This document shows, in pieces, positions 24,818 through 34,142 of a stretch of DNA of 35,712 bases; positions within the stretch are counted from its first letter, which is position 1, and each line of letters starts with the position of its first letter. Where the stretch lies: assembly GCA_900322135.1 (NCBI GenBank), contig ONYP01000014.1, positions 1 through 35,712 of the forward strand, read 5' to 3'. Position numbers and translations under genes: made by a program. This DNA is from an uncultured Prevotellaceae bacterium (GTDB lineage: Bacteria > Bacteroidota > Bacteroidia > Bacteroidales > Muribaculaceae). The notes under the pieces are model-generated. The model was not told the DNA's origin. It did no database searches and saw only the letters and a program-made list of their open reading frames with translations.

Positions 24818-26812
24818 TTACCACTCACCAGTAAGAACGCGTCCAATCAGGGCACTCACATCGTTGATGTCGATGGTGTTATCACCGCCCTCAACATTGC
24901 AGTCGGCGGCAAGCGCGTTATACTCGACATCTTTACCCAGAACAACATCAATCAACAAGGCAACATCGTTGATGTCGATGAAGGTGTCATTATTCACATC
25001 ACCACGCAGGTAGGTGGGAGGCGCAACATACTTCTCCCATTTAACGGGTTCGAACACCAAATTGTCGCCTGACTTCCAAATGAGACCATAGATGTTGTAA
25101 CTGCCCATGGCGGGCTGATTTCCTGTTCCGGTCAACGAAATGTTTGTGCCGTCGGGCAACGGAATTGAGCGTATCGGCATGAAACTCTTGCTCACATTCT
25201 CAACCCAAACATAGGCGTTGAGCATGCTCTCTTCGGGGAAACTGGTGAGTTTTTGGGGAGCAGCCAGTTCGGCATTGGTCTCACCGCTTGCGCTGAGGTC
25301 TGAAGCATCGATGAACTTAACCCAACCGTTATTGCTGGTCTTGGTGGCATTCCAGCCCTGGCTCAGCACCTGACCGTTTTCAAAGACGGCGAGGCTGTCG
25401 ACAATCTGGCCATAGCCAGTCTCGTCGCGCAGGTACACGCTACCCTTCCAGCAGATGGTTACAACAGCGTCACCGTCAAAGGTAAAGGCCTCGTCATCGG
25501 CCAGAGCGTTTGCCTGTGCGAGGGTGGTGATGCCGTCCTCCTGGGGAACATACTCTACATAGAGTACAGCGGGCTGCTGGCTGCTGGTATAGCAAGCAAA
25601 ACGGGGGCTACTAGCATTGTACTGAAGAATGCGAGCGTTATCGGACTTGTTGCTCAGCACAATACCGTCGTCGGTTGCATTAGCAATCCATTGTGCACCG
25701 GTAGCACCAGTGGCGCCGTCACCGGTGACAGCGTCCAACGAATTACCTGTATTCCAGAGAATATAACTTCCTGAGCCATTGATCTCAAAGGTCCAAGTGT
25801 CATTGCCGAGGACATCCATACTACCCTCGCCCAAAGTCAACTCTACCACATCAGTACCACCGATGTATGCAACATCTTCAACAATGGGGATCTCGATATG
25901 GCTACCATAATGGGTAGAGCCACCAGTAATCTCACCCATGGCAAGTTTTCTTTCCTCATTGACGAGGATGTACTTCTTGCCTACTTCCAGTTCGTCAGCG
26001 CTGTTTACCTTCACATAAGGCTTGGTTAAGACAACAGGCTCAACCTTGGTGTAGGTGGCACTAACTACTTCACTCTCGACTTCGCCCTTGACAGCCTTGG
26101 CGTGAACCGTGGTGGTCTCGGTGATAGTGAGGGCTCCAGTGTATTCAGTAAATTCGCCATCATTGAGGGCGTACATGAGGTCAGCGCCTTCCTCATTGTT
26201 GGTGATGGTTACGCTGAGGCTGTTTTCAAACTCCTGAGATTCAGGCAGCGTGGGTGCAGCAACAGTCACGGGAGGCGTAACATTAGCATCCTGAACATAC
26301 AGGACAGCGGGCTTCTGGCTGCTGGTGTAGCAAGCAAAACGGGGGCTACCAGCATTGTACTGAAGAATGCGGGAATTGTCCACCTTGTTTTTCAGTATAA
26401 CGCCATCATCAGTCAAAGTAGGTAACCACGCAGAATTGTTGGAAGCGGGCAAGTTGATACCAGTCAACGAATTGCCTGAAGTCCAACCCATATAATAGCC
26501 GTCTTCGCCCATGCGGAAGTTCCATGTGGGATTGCCGGTTGCGTCCTGACCAGGAGCAGCCGCAATCAGTTCAACCACATCAGTTCCTTCAATATCGATA
26601 ACATCACCGATAGAGATTTCGACAGAAGTGCCGTAGTTGGTGGAACCGGCAGTGTAGAGCGCGCCCATGGCAACGCTGTTCTCCTCATTAACGAGGATGT
26701 ACTTCTTGCCTTCTTCCAGTTGGTCGATGCTGGCCACCTTCACATAGGTGTTGGCAGCCCATGCCGACATAGTCAGCAGAACAAGCGAGAATAAAGATAA
26801 AAATTTCTTCAT
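24818..26812 (-). CDS. Secreted two-repeat protein with C-terminal dockerin
   Basis: Exported protein of 664 residues. Signal peptide MKKFLSLFSLVLLTMSAWA (1-19). Two copies of a ~155-residue unit follow (about 21-175 and 264-421), each with KYILVNEE, GTDVVEL and ILQYNA-SPRFACYTSS. Between them (about 186-254) lies a chitobiase-type C-terminal-like domain. A region resembling an OB-fold module (about 428-590, with VTICWKGSVYLRDETG) leads to a type I dockerin-like pair of calcium loops (601-664, GDVNNDTFIDINDVALLID and NTIDINDVSALIG). No enzyme motif was recognised; a binding or structural surface protein is likely. The dockerin implies a cohesin-like partner, not seen here. Confidence 0.85.
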   Translation of the reverse strand: MKKFLSLFSLVLLTMSAWAANTYVKVASIDQLEEGKKYILVNEENSVAMGALYTAGSTNYGTSVEISIGDVIDIEGTDVVELIAAAPGQDATGNPTWNFRMGEDGYYMGWTSGNSLTGINLPASNNSAWLPTLTDDGVILKNKVDNSRILQYNAGSPRFACYTSSQKPAVLYVQDANVTPPVTVAAPTLPESQEFENSLSVTITNNEEGADLMYALNDGEFTEYTGALTITETTTVHAKAVKGEVESEVVSATYTKVEPVVLTKPYVKVNSADELEVGKKYILVNEERKLAMGEITGGSTHYGSHIEIPIVEDVAYIGGTDVVELTLGEGSMDVLGNDTWTFEINGSGSYILWNTGNSLDAVTGDGATGATGAQWIANATDDGIVLSNKSDNARILQYNASSPRFACYTSSQQPAVLYVEYVPQEDGITTLAQANALADDEAFTFDGDAVVTICWKGSVYLRDETGYGQIVDSLAVFENGQVLSQGWNATKTSNNGWVKFIDASDLSASGETNAELAAPQKLTSFPEESMLNAYVWVENVSKSFMPIRSIPLPDGTNISLTGTGNQPAMGSYNIYGLIWKSGDNLVFEPVKWEKYVAPPTYLRGDVNNDTFIDINDVALLIDVVLGKDVEYNALAADCNVEGGDNTIDINDVSALIGRVLTGEW

Positions 26813-26902
26813 AAATGTAATCTCATTAATCTGGTAAACTATATGCTAATAAACACTATAAAATTCCTTGCAATTCTTTCAAGTGGGCTTGATAATCAAC
26901 TG

Positions 26903-26934
26903 CAAAAGTAATCACAACTAACGATATGTGCAAA
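26903..26934 (-). promoter_or_regulatory. Promoter of the two-repeat dockerin gene
   Basis: TTTG (26934-26931), 20-nt spacer, TACTTTTG (26910-26903): an exact match. Predicted start about 26896, leader ~84 nt. Confidence 0.7.
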
Positions 26935-27031
26935 TATTATGAAGCATAAGACAATCTACTTCAAAATATTATTGAAAACAACAAGCCAACTCCTTGAATG
27001 ATTTGGGCGCCATCACTTGGGACGACCTACA

Positions 27032-27068
27032 GGTAATCCCCCACACCATTTAGGCATGAGGGATTATC
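27032..27068 (-). terminator. Hairpin after the BspA-like gene
   Basis: A 16-bp stem with one mismatch and several G-T pairs (27032-27047 with 27053-27068, loop ATTTA). The minus strand lacks a T-run, so termination efficiency is uncertain. Confidence 0.5.
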
Positions 27069-27092
27069 TTTCTATTGAAAGTTTATTATCAA

Positions 27093-29096
27093 TCAATGGC
27101 CGTTCAATACCCAATCAATCAGAGTCGCCACATCATTGATATCCACGGTTTCGTCATCAGTGACATCGGCGGCAAGCGCGTTATACACGACATCTTTACC
27201 CAGTACAACATCAATCAATAAGGCAACATCGTTGATGTCAATCAAGCGGTCACCGTTCATGTCGCCGAAGATGAACGCCGGGACGCCGGTCAAGTAGCCT
27301 GGCCGCGCGGGGCCGCCGTCGATGCGTGCATATTCAAGTTCCACATAATTACCATCATAGTGCGTTCCCATGCCACCCACGAGATTACCGCATCCGGTGA
27401 ACATCCTGCCGGCGATGGTAACGGCATCAGTATTCCATCCGTCACCGGCATAGATGGTTGTCAAGCCACTGCAGTAGGTGAACATTTCGTTCATGTCGGT
27501 AACATTGGCGGTGTTGAAACTGCTCAGGTCGAGGGTAGTCAGTTCCCTGTCGCCCCAGAACATTTCGGTCATATTGGTGACACTATCGGTGTTGAAACTG
27601 GTCAAATCGATGCTCTCCAGGCTGTAGCACCCACTGAACATGCGGTCCATATCTTTTACCCTGGCGGTATTGAAACAACGCAGGTCGAGGTTGACGGCAC
27701 CGCTGTTGAAGAACATGCGCCTCATGTATGTCACATTCTCGGTGTTGAAATGATTGCCGAAGTTGATGGTTTTGGCGCTGCACAACCTGAACATTTCGCC
27801 CATAGAGGTGACCTTCTCGGTGTTGAAGGTGCTTACATCCAGGCTGTCGAGGCTCTGGGTGCCGTAGAACATGCCGTACATATTAGTCACATTCTCGGTG
27901 TTGAAATTGCTCAGGTCGAGATTAGTCACATCATCGCAATTATAGAACATACCGGACATGTTGGTCACCTTGTCGGTGTTGAAGTTGCTCACATCGAGTG
28001 CCTTGACAGAGTAGCAGTCGTAAAACATCCCTGACATGGTTGTCACATTACGGGTGTCGAAGTTGCTCACATCGATGGTCTGCAAACGCCTGCAGTCATA
28101 GAACATGCTACCCATTGATGTGACATTGGAAGTGTTGAAGTGGCTCACATCAAGGTCTGTCAACTTATAACAGCCCTCAAACAGGGCGGTCATGCTGGTC
28201 ACATTCTCGGTGTTAAAAGTGCTCACATCGAGCGTTTCCAACGAGTGGCAGTAGCGGAACATGCAATACATTTCGGTCACGGCGGACGTGTTGAAGTTGC
28301 TACCCAGGTTAAGGTTCACCAACTTATCGCAACTGCCGAACATGTAATCCATATTGGTCACGCTGTCGGTGTTGAAGTTGCTCACATCAAGCGTCTTCAG
28401 GCTTTTGCACATGTAGAACAAGTCGCGCATGTTTTTCACCCTGGCGGTGTTGAAGTTGCTCACATCAAGGGCTTCCAGGCTATCGCAACTAGAGAACATG
28501 CCCGACATATAGGTCACTTTCTCGGTATTGAAACTGCTCACATCAAGGCTCCTTAATTTACGGCACATGTGGAACATGTCACCCATACCCGTCACATTCT
28601 CGGTGTTGAAATTGCTCAAGTCAAGGCTTGTCAGGTTCTCGCAGTTGCTAAACATGTCACTCATGACCGTCACATTGTGGGTGTCGAAACCGCTCACATC
28701 AAGGCTTGTTGCCCCACATCCCTTGAACATCTCTGTCATGCGTTTGACCTCGGATGTGTTAAGGTATTCCTTCATGCCCGTAATGGTCTTGAGGTTGGTC
28801 AGATAATAAAACCATCGCGCCGTGGATATGGGACGATAGTCGGCAAATGACGGGTCAAACACCACATGGGTGATGTCCTTATTGTAACCATCATTATACC
28901 AGCCCGGGCAATAGTAATACAGGTTCTTGGGCAGGTCATAGGTGAAGCCCGTGCGGGAACTCCTCAGGTCATCATAGTAGAAGGTCACCGTCGAGTCTTC
29001 GGGAGTGTACTCCATGTAGCCCTCCAGGGCCATCGCACTGACGGGGCACAGCAGACACGCCATCAGAGCAAAAAGTGAAAGTAAGGTTTTTCTCAT
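27093..29096 (-). CDS. BspA-like (DUF285) repeat surface protein with dockerin
   Basis: Exported protein of 667 residues. Signal peptide MRKTLLSLFALMACLLCPVS then AMA (1-23). About 17 tandem 26-residue units (about 110-551) of the form SxFNTxxVTxMxxMFxxCxxLxxLDV form a DUF285/BspA-type solenoid. The tail YARIDGGPARPGYLTG is a typical end cap. Residues 608-667 are a dockerin-like pair (GDMNGDRLIDINDVALLID and ETVDINDVATLID). Such solenoids serve in adhesion to host or polysaccharide in related bacteria; the ligand here is unknown. Joined to a dockerin, it may be an assembled adhesin. Confidence 0.88.
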   Translation of the reverse strand: MRKTLLSLFALMACLLCPVSAMALEGYMEYTPEDSTVTFYYDDLRSSRTGFTYDLPKNLYYYCPGWYNDGYNKDITHVVFDPSFADYRPISTARWFYYLTNLKTITGMKEYLNTSEVKRMTEMFKGCGATSLDVSGFDTHNVTVMSDMFSNCENLTSLDLSNFNTENVTGMGDMFHMCRKLRSLDVSSFNTEKVTYMSGMFSSCDSLEALDVSNFNTARVKNMRDLFYMCKSLKTLDVSNFNTDSVTNMDYMFGSCDKLVNLNLGSNFNTSAVTEMYCMFRYCHSLETLDVSTFNTENVTSMTALFEGCYKLTDLDVSHFNTSNVTSMGSMFYDCRRLQTIDVSNFDTRNVTTMSGMFYDCYSVKALDVSNFNTDKVTNMSGMFYNCDDVTNLDLSNFNTENVTNMYGMFYGTQSLDSLDVSTFNTEKVTSMGEMFRLCSAKTINFGNHFNTENVTYMRRMFFNSGAVNLDLRCFNTARVKDMDRMFSGCYSLESIDLTSFNTDSVTNMTEMFWGDRELTTLDLSSFNTANVTDMNEMFTYCSGLTTIYAGDGWNTDAVTIAGRMFTGCGNLVGGMGTHYDGNYVELEYARIDGGPARPGYLTGVPAFIFGDMNGDRLIDINDVALLIDVVLGKDVVYNALAADVTDDETVDINDVATLIDWVLNGH
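27444..28769 (-). repeat. 17 tandem 78-bp coding repeats (DUF285 units)
   Basis: Each 78-bp unit encodes one 26-residue FNT-VT-M-MF-LDV unit of the BspA-like protein. Units are diverged at the DNA level yet keep the FNTENVT-coding block, so copy number could change by recombination. Confidence 0.85.
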
Positions 29097-29180
29097 AATC
29101 GCTAAGTTTTATTGGTTAAGTCAACAGGAATTTGTCTGTAGCCACTTCATGGCATCATCTTGTCACCACAACAAGATTCA

Positions 29181-29188
29181 CAAAAGTA
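29181..29188 (-). promoter_or_regulatory. Promoter of the BspA-like gene
   Basis: TACTTTTG on the minus strand matches TAnnTTTG and is identical to the -7 box of the other large dockerin gene (26903-26910). No clear -33. Predicted start about 29174. Confidence 0.5.
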
Positions 29189-29298
29189 ATACAATTTTTC
29201 TATTAATCATCACCCGTGACCCTAAAAAGATGGCACATCGACGCACCAGCCGGCAACCGGTTCAACCGCTCATCACGGCATTGTCACGGAGGGGGGGT

Positions 29299-29336
29299 GC
29301 ACCTGTTGCCAGTGGTGGGCCGATGGCAGCAGGTGC
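29299..29336. other. GC-rich hairpin in a gene-free gap
   Basis: GCACCTGTTGCC (29299-29310) pairs with GGCAGCAGGTGC (29325-29336), 12 bp with one wobble and a 14-nt loop. It lies in the 394-bp gap between the esterase and BspA-like genes, in a locally GC-rich stretch (29240-29370) with no credible gene. Function unknown. Confidence 0.35.
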
Positions 29337-29382
29337 AGCAGCTGGAGTGCTGAGGCGCCCAGCCATTATCTCACATATAACG

Positions 29383-29419
29383 AAAAATCCAAACGACTCA
29401 TTACGAGTCGTTTGGATTT
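29383..29419 (-). terminator. Terminator after the esterase gene
   Basis: A perfect 15-bp stem (29385-29399 with 29405-29419, loop ATTAC) followed on the minus strand by a run of five T. Its core, CCAAACGACTC-ATTAC-GAGTC, closely resembles the hairpin at 33033-33067. Confidence 0.85.
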
Positions 29420-29490
29420 GATTCTGGCGTGTACCACAATGGAGTGAGACACCCGATTGTTGATAAGGAATATGAGAGTCCTTGATGGGG

Positions 29491-30747
<1,257 letters not shown>

Positions 30748-30804
30748 TTAAAAATTAGTAGTGATCAAAACATTAAATTCATTCACCCAGGAACAACAAG
30801 TACG

Positions 30805-30836
30805 CAAATATCGCAATAATCCATGGAGCACGCAAG
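30805..30836 (-). promoter_or_regulatory. Weak promoter match for the esterase gene
   Basis: CTTG (30836-30833), 20-nt spacer and GATATTTG (30812-30805) on the minus strand; one mismatch in each box. Predicted start about 30798. Confidence 0.35.
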
Positions 30837-30944
30837 CATTTGCCCAAGAATCTTTGAATGAGAAGAGTAAAGTGCCCAGATGAAAAGGCGAGACGCTTTC
30901 CTGGCATCATCTGCCCACGTTCGGGTGGTATGTCATAATTGTGA

Positions 30945-30973
30945 CACGGTAATGCAACCGTGCTATTGCACGG
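30945..30973. promoter_or_regulatory. Two overlapping, mutually exclusive hairpins
   Basis: CACGGT-AATGCA-ACCGTG (30945-30962) and CCGTGC-TATT-GCACGG (30958-30973) share CCGTG, so only one can form at a time. They lie in the 337-bp gap between the divergent esterase and small-protein promoters, which otherwise shows no gene. Could be operators rather than RNA structures. Confidence 0.35.
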
Positions 30974-31022
30974 GAAATTAAACAATTTTTTAATAAAAAC
31001 ACGATTTTTCGGAATAAAATCT

Positions 31023-31030
31023 TATTTTTG
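31023..31030 (+). promoter_or_regulatory. Promoter of the small membrane protein gene
   Basis: TATTTTTG matches TAnnTTTG; predicted start about 31037, leader ~36 nt. Confidence 0.5.
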
Positions 31031-31072
31031 CATCAAGCATTTATCATATAACCATTTATAATAATAACCGTT

Positions 31073-31267
31073 ATGGCCAGCAAAAAACGTGACAATCAAG
31101 TGCAACCACGCATAAAGAATAAAGGTGTTATCGTAGACCTGTTCGTTCTTTGGCTCGCTTTGACCGCACTTTCATGTGCCGCCATCAATCTTCATATTTC
31201 GCTGAATAAACTGGAACCAAAAGAAGAATCTTTCGACAGCACTAAATATAATATGCTACAGAATTAG
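31073..31267 (+). CDS. Small single-span membrane protein of unknown function
   Basis: A 64-residue protein with a basic N-terminus (MASKKRDNQVQPRIKNKG), one hydrophobic segment (about 19-41, VIVDLFVLWLALTALSCAAI), and a short charged tail. By the positive-inside rule the N-terminus should be cytoplasmic. No known domain. A -7 consensus just upstream and base composition like the neighbouring genes support it as real. Not obviously linked to the gene after it, which has its own promoter. Confidence 0.6.
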   Translation: MASKKRDNQVQPRIKNKGVIVDLFVLWLALTALSCAAINLHISLNKLEPKEESFDSTKYNMLQN

Positions 31268-31292
31268 GCTCCGTTGATCTCTTCAAGGAACT

Positions 31293-31343
31293 CCTTCAGT
31301 CGCATGACTGAGGCGTATCACTTGCGGGAGAACCAGAGGCGTC
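31293..31343 (+). repeat. Dispersed intergenic repeat A, copy 1
   Basis: Shares CCTTC-GTCGCATGACTGAGGCG and, after a variable 8-10 nt, CGGGAGAACCA with 34065-34116 in the same orientation. Weaker similarity extends leftward to about 31271. It marks the left border of the AT-rich block. Confidence 0.7.
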
Positions 31344-31368
31344 ATCAACAAGACCCATCCCAATGATG

Positions 31369-31379
31369 CCCCCCCCCCC
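31369..31379. repeat. Homopolymeric C11 tract
   Basis: Eleven consecutive C residues in the gap upstream of the WG-repeat lipoprotein, about 86 bp before its -7 element. Tracts like this are prone to slippage. Confidence 0.7.
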
Positions 31380-31392
31380 GCAGCCATCACCA

Positions 31393-31426
31393 CCCAAAAA
31401 TGTCATCAAAACAACCATCCTTTTTT
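31393..31426 (+). repeat. Dispersed intergenic repeat B, copy 1
   Basis: CCCAAAAAT, CATCAAAA, AACC, TCC and TTTTTT align in order with 35105-35139; about four differences and one gap over ~34 bp, same orientation. Confidence 0.6.
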
Positions 31427-31464
31427 CCTTACGGCAAAAGACACCGTTTTTGAGGAATATATTG

Positions 31465-31472
31465 TATATTTG
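31465..31472 (+). promoter_or_regulatory. Promoter of the WG-repeat lipoprotein gene
   Basis: TATATTTG matches TAnnTTTG; predicted start about 31479, ~33 nt before the ATG at 31512. It excludes the in-frame start at 31470. Confidence 0.55.
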
Positions 31473-31511
31473 CATCAACTATTTCACATCAACTATAAAT
31501 TCATATATTTT

Positions 31512-32921
31512 ATGAAGACTAGATTTCTTTATTTGGTTCTCTTGGGGATTCTAATTAGTTTCATCTCTTGTAGTAACGATAAGTCGAATCTGCCATCGGG
31601 TCCTGCTAGGAAAGTTTTAAGTCCGGATTTGTTTAGTCAATTGTCATCGAAGTATGGGCAAATAAATGACTTCGAATTTGGCTATGCTATAGTGCAGAAA
31701 GATAAGTTTGGACTTATAGATTACGAAGGAAACGAGGTTCTTGCCTGTATATATGATACAATATATTCGAGTAATTCTGATAGCAAAATCATATCCATGA
31801 ATGGGAAATTTGGAGTGATAGAGTATAATGGAAATACTATATTTGATTTGGATTTTGATGATGTCAAAACACCAACTGATGATTCTAATTTGATTGCTCT
31901 AAAAAAAGGATCGCAATGGGGATTAATCACTACTAAAGGGGAAAAAATTGTTTCGTTTGAGTACGATAATGTTGCTAATATTGAAAATGGATATATCGTC
32001 GTTGGGAAAAACGGGCGATATGGTATTCTGGATTCAATAGGAAACACAAAAATCAAACTTGATTATGACACGATATTCTTTAATTATGAAAACTCAAATA
32101 TCTCTCTAGCCAAAAAAGACAATAGAATAGGCATAATTAATTCAAATCTTCAGTTGGTAACAGATTGCAAGTATAATTGTGAATTTTTACTTGGTGGATC
32201 TCTGCCGATGATAGATAAACCCCAAAATGGTTTCATTAAGTTAGGAATCTACCAATCCAGTGCAACGCACCCTGTTCTGTTTGGCCTAATTAACTGTGAA
32301 ACAGGAGAGATCGCTATACCATTTGAATATGATGATTTGGGCTCTTATTCAGAAGAATTAATATGGGGCATGAAGGACGGAAAATGCGGTTATCTTGATA
32401 TCAACAATAATGTTATTATCAAGTTTGCATATGATCGGGCATATGATTTTTCGGAAGGATTAGCAGCAGTTGAAAAGTATTCTGGTCAATTTGTTCATAC
32501 AAATATGGGAATAGTACCAGAGAGAAAAACTGGATTCATTGACAAATATGGCAAAACTGTTATTCCATTTAAATTCAATAGCCAAGTTGGAAATGAACCG
32601 ATATTTAAAGAGGGGTTAGCTCCTATAGGTGTATCGAATAGTAATATCTATGGAATTAATAAGGGCTATATTAATAAAAATGGAGATTTTGTGATAAAAC
32701 CTATTTACGAAAACGCAGCTCCATTTGAGCATGGCTATGGCGAGGTCAAAAAAAATGGAAAGGTCGGGTTGGTTAATCGTAAAGGAGAAGTCATAATTCC
32801 ATTAGATTATGATTATTTATATTTTGAAAATGACAGTATTGTTCAATGTTCAAAAGAATCAGGAACGACCACTTCTGAGCACTATGTCATTAAAAATGGA
32901 ATTATAAAAAAAACAGATTAA
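31512..32921 (+). CDS. WG-repeat lipoprotein
   Basis: Predicted lipoprotein of 469 residues. The signal ends in a lipobox-like FISC with the modified Cys at 20. The rest is about ten degenerate WG (KWG) repeats of the form K-GxIdxxGxxvixxxYD, for example KFGLIDYEGNEVL, QWGLITTKGEKIV, KTGFIDKYGKTVIPF and KVGLVNRKGEVIIPLDYD. These repeats are widespread, probably fold into beta structure, and have no settled function. The gene is markedly AT-rich, rich in AAA, ATA and GAA codons, unlike the GC-rich genes to its left. With the flanking repeats this suggests acquisition. Start chosen from lipobox distance and promoter. Confidence 0.88.
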   Translation: MKTRFLYLVLLGILISFISCSNDKSNLPSGPARKVLSPDLFSQLSSKYGQINDFEFGYAIVQKDKFGLIDYEGNEVLACIYDTIYSSNSDSKIISMNGKFGVIEYNGNTIFDLDFDDVKTPTDDSNLIALKKGSQWGLITTKGEKIVSFEYDNVANIENGYIVVGKNGRYGILDSIGNTKIKLDYDTIFFNYENSNISLAKKDNRIGIINSNLQLVTDCKYNCEFLLGGSLPMIDKPQNGFIKLGIYQSSATHPVLFGLINCETGEIAIPFEYDDLGSYSEELIWGMKDGKCGYLDINNNVIIKFAYDRAYDFSEGLAAVEKYSGQFVHTNMGIVPERKTGFIDKYGKTVIPFKFNSQVGNEPIFKEGLAPIGVSNSNIYGINKGYINKNGDFVIKPIYENAAPFEHGYGEVKKNGKVGLVNRKGEVIIPLDYDYLYFENDSIVQCSKESGTTTSEHYVIKNGIIKKTD

Positions 32922-33032
32922 ATATCAGTCATTTTTAAAAGATATTTCATGAAGCAAATACATATTTCTATTTCAGACTGCTTAAGATTCACATCACCCT
33001 CGCAGGGAGAAAGTCAGAGATAGAAAAATGAA

Positions 33033-33067
33033 AAAGCCAAACGGCTCATTGCGAGTTGTTTGGCTTT
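33033..33067. terminator. Bidirectional terminator between convergent genes
   Basis: A 15-bp stem with two G-T pairs (33033-33047 with 33053-33067, loop ATTGC), flanked by A5 on the left and T-rich sequence on the right. It lies between the WG gene and the convergent 229-residue gene. Core closely matches the terminator at 29385-29419. Confidence 0.85.
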
Positions 33068-33164
33068 CATTTTACTAAAGGTATAGAACCAACCCTTAAG
33101 CCACTCTTTTCTGGACAATAATCACCATAAGATCCACCCCTGTTTTCTAGCCTGTTTTCTTGGA

Positions 33165-33854
33165 TTATAAGTCTTCTCCATCAGCATGGTTGTACTCATT
33201 GTCATAGTACATCGTAATGTAATACTCTCCATAAAGTTCACATATTCTAAACCACACAGATTTTTTTGACAATAATTCAAATTCAATCTTTAAAACAACA
33301 TTTAGGATTTCCTCCCTCTGCTTTTCAGAGGGATTGTCCAACTCTTCTTGTGTATATTTGCTTAGAATTTGCTGCTGTATTTTATTTTGCAAAGCAACAG
33401 TATCCACCTTGTTGTAATCTGGTTTTTGATAGAAATGTGCCTCATAGACCTTATTATGGACCATCATTTCATACGAAATATCTTCACTATTTGGTATTGA
33501 TTCGTCTAGTATTGATATATACCTCTGGTTATTTTCGAATTGATGAATCAGATTGTTGAATCTAATGATGATATCGGCTTCATTTCGTGTCTTAACATCA
33601 CTAAGCATAATACGATATACTTTGTTGTTATTAGTCACTATATATAAATGTACGTCAGTACCATTGAACTCACCTTCAAAGTATTCTGTACCATCAAATG
33701 TGTTAGGAGTAAAACCTTTTGCGATGATTTTCTTTCTCATTTCCGATCTGAATCCGTCAACAGGAATGCCCAAAAATGTGGTGACATCTTTTTGGGCAAA
33801 CATTACTATTGGCAATAATAATGATACAACTATAAATGACAATCTTATTTTCAT
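33165..33854 (-). CDS. Exported protein of unknown function
   Basis: A 229-residue protein with a clear signal peptide (MKIRLSFIVVSLLLPIVMFA, cleaved near AQK at 20-21). The following FLGIPVDGFRSEMRKKIIAK, then YFEGEFNGTDVHLYIVTNN, resembles the small exported proteins common in Bacteroidales whose role is not known. The C-terminal part has mixed charged helices and strands and ends in an acidic ADGEDL. No enzyme motif was seen. AT-rich like the convergent WG lipoprotein, and inside the same repeat-flanked block. Confidence 0.8.
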   Translation of the reverse strand: MKIRLSFIVVSLLLPIVMFAQKDVTTFLGIPVDGFRSEMRKKIIAKGFTPNTFDGTEYFEGEFNGTDVHLYIVTNNNKVYRIMLSDVKTRNEADIIIRFNNLIHQFENNQRYISILDESIPNSEDISYEMMVHNKVYEAHFYQKPDYNKVDTVALQNKIQQQILSKYTQEELDNPSEKQREEILNVVLKIEFELLSKKSVWFRICELYGEYYITMYYDNEYNHADGEDL

Positions 33855-33881
33855 GATTATGTGTTTATTTGATCCAATTCA

Positions 33882-33911
33882 CAAAGATACAACATTTCTT
33901 GTAAAGACAAA
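33882..33911 (-). promoter_or_regulatory. Promoter of the 229-residue exported protein gene
   Basis: TTTG (33911-33908), 18-nt spacer, TATCTTTG (33889-33882) on the minus strand. Predicted start about 33875, leader ~21 nt. Confidence 0.6.
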
Positions 33912-34064
33912 CTATTATGCCGAAAAAGCAGGCGAGGCTTATGACCTAACCATATGTTTAACTTAAAAGATGATTAGTGTTTTAGTATGAAATCTTTCTA
34001 TAAGGCAATAAGACAAAACTAACGATAACGCATAACTCCGTCATTCGTTTCTCCTCGCAGAAAC

Positions 34065-34116
34065 CCTTCCGTCGCATGACTGAGGCGAAATACTGACGGG
34101 AGAACCATTGGCGGCG
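34065..34116 (+). repeat. Dispersed intergenic repeat A, copy 2
   Basis: Second copy of the repeat at 31293-31343, same orientation, 2.7 kb away; it marks the right border of the AT-rich block. Confidence 0.7.
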
Positions 34117-34142
34117 TTGGTTACAGCCGATGAACCGATGTA

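Noticed and set aside
27444-28769. Regular repeats suggesting a CRISPR array
   Set aside because: Period is 78 bp with no unique spacers, and it is translated as an uninterrupted 26-residue repeat protein.
30779-30985. 68-residue minus-strand frame upstream of the esterase
   Set aside because: No recognised family; the likely esterase promoter and the overlapping palindromes lie inside it.
31296-31478. 60-residue minus-strand frame across the C11 tract
   Set aside because: Made of repeat A, the homopolymer and repeat B; low complexity; no start context.
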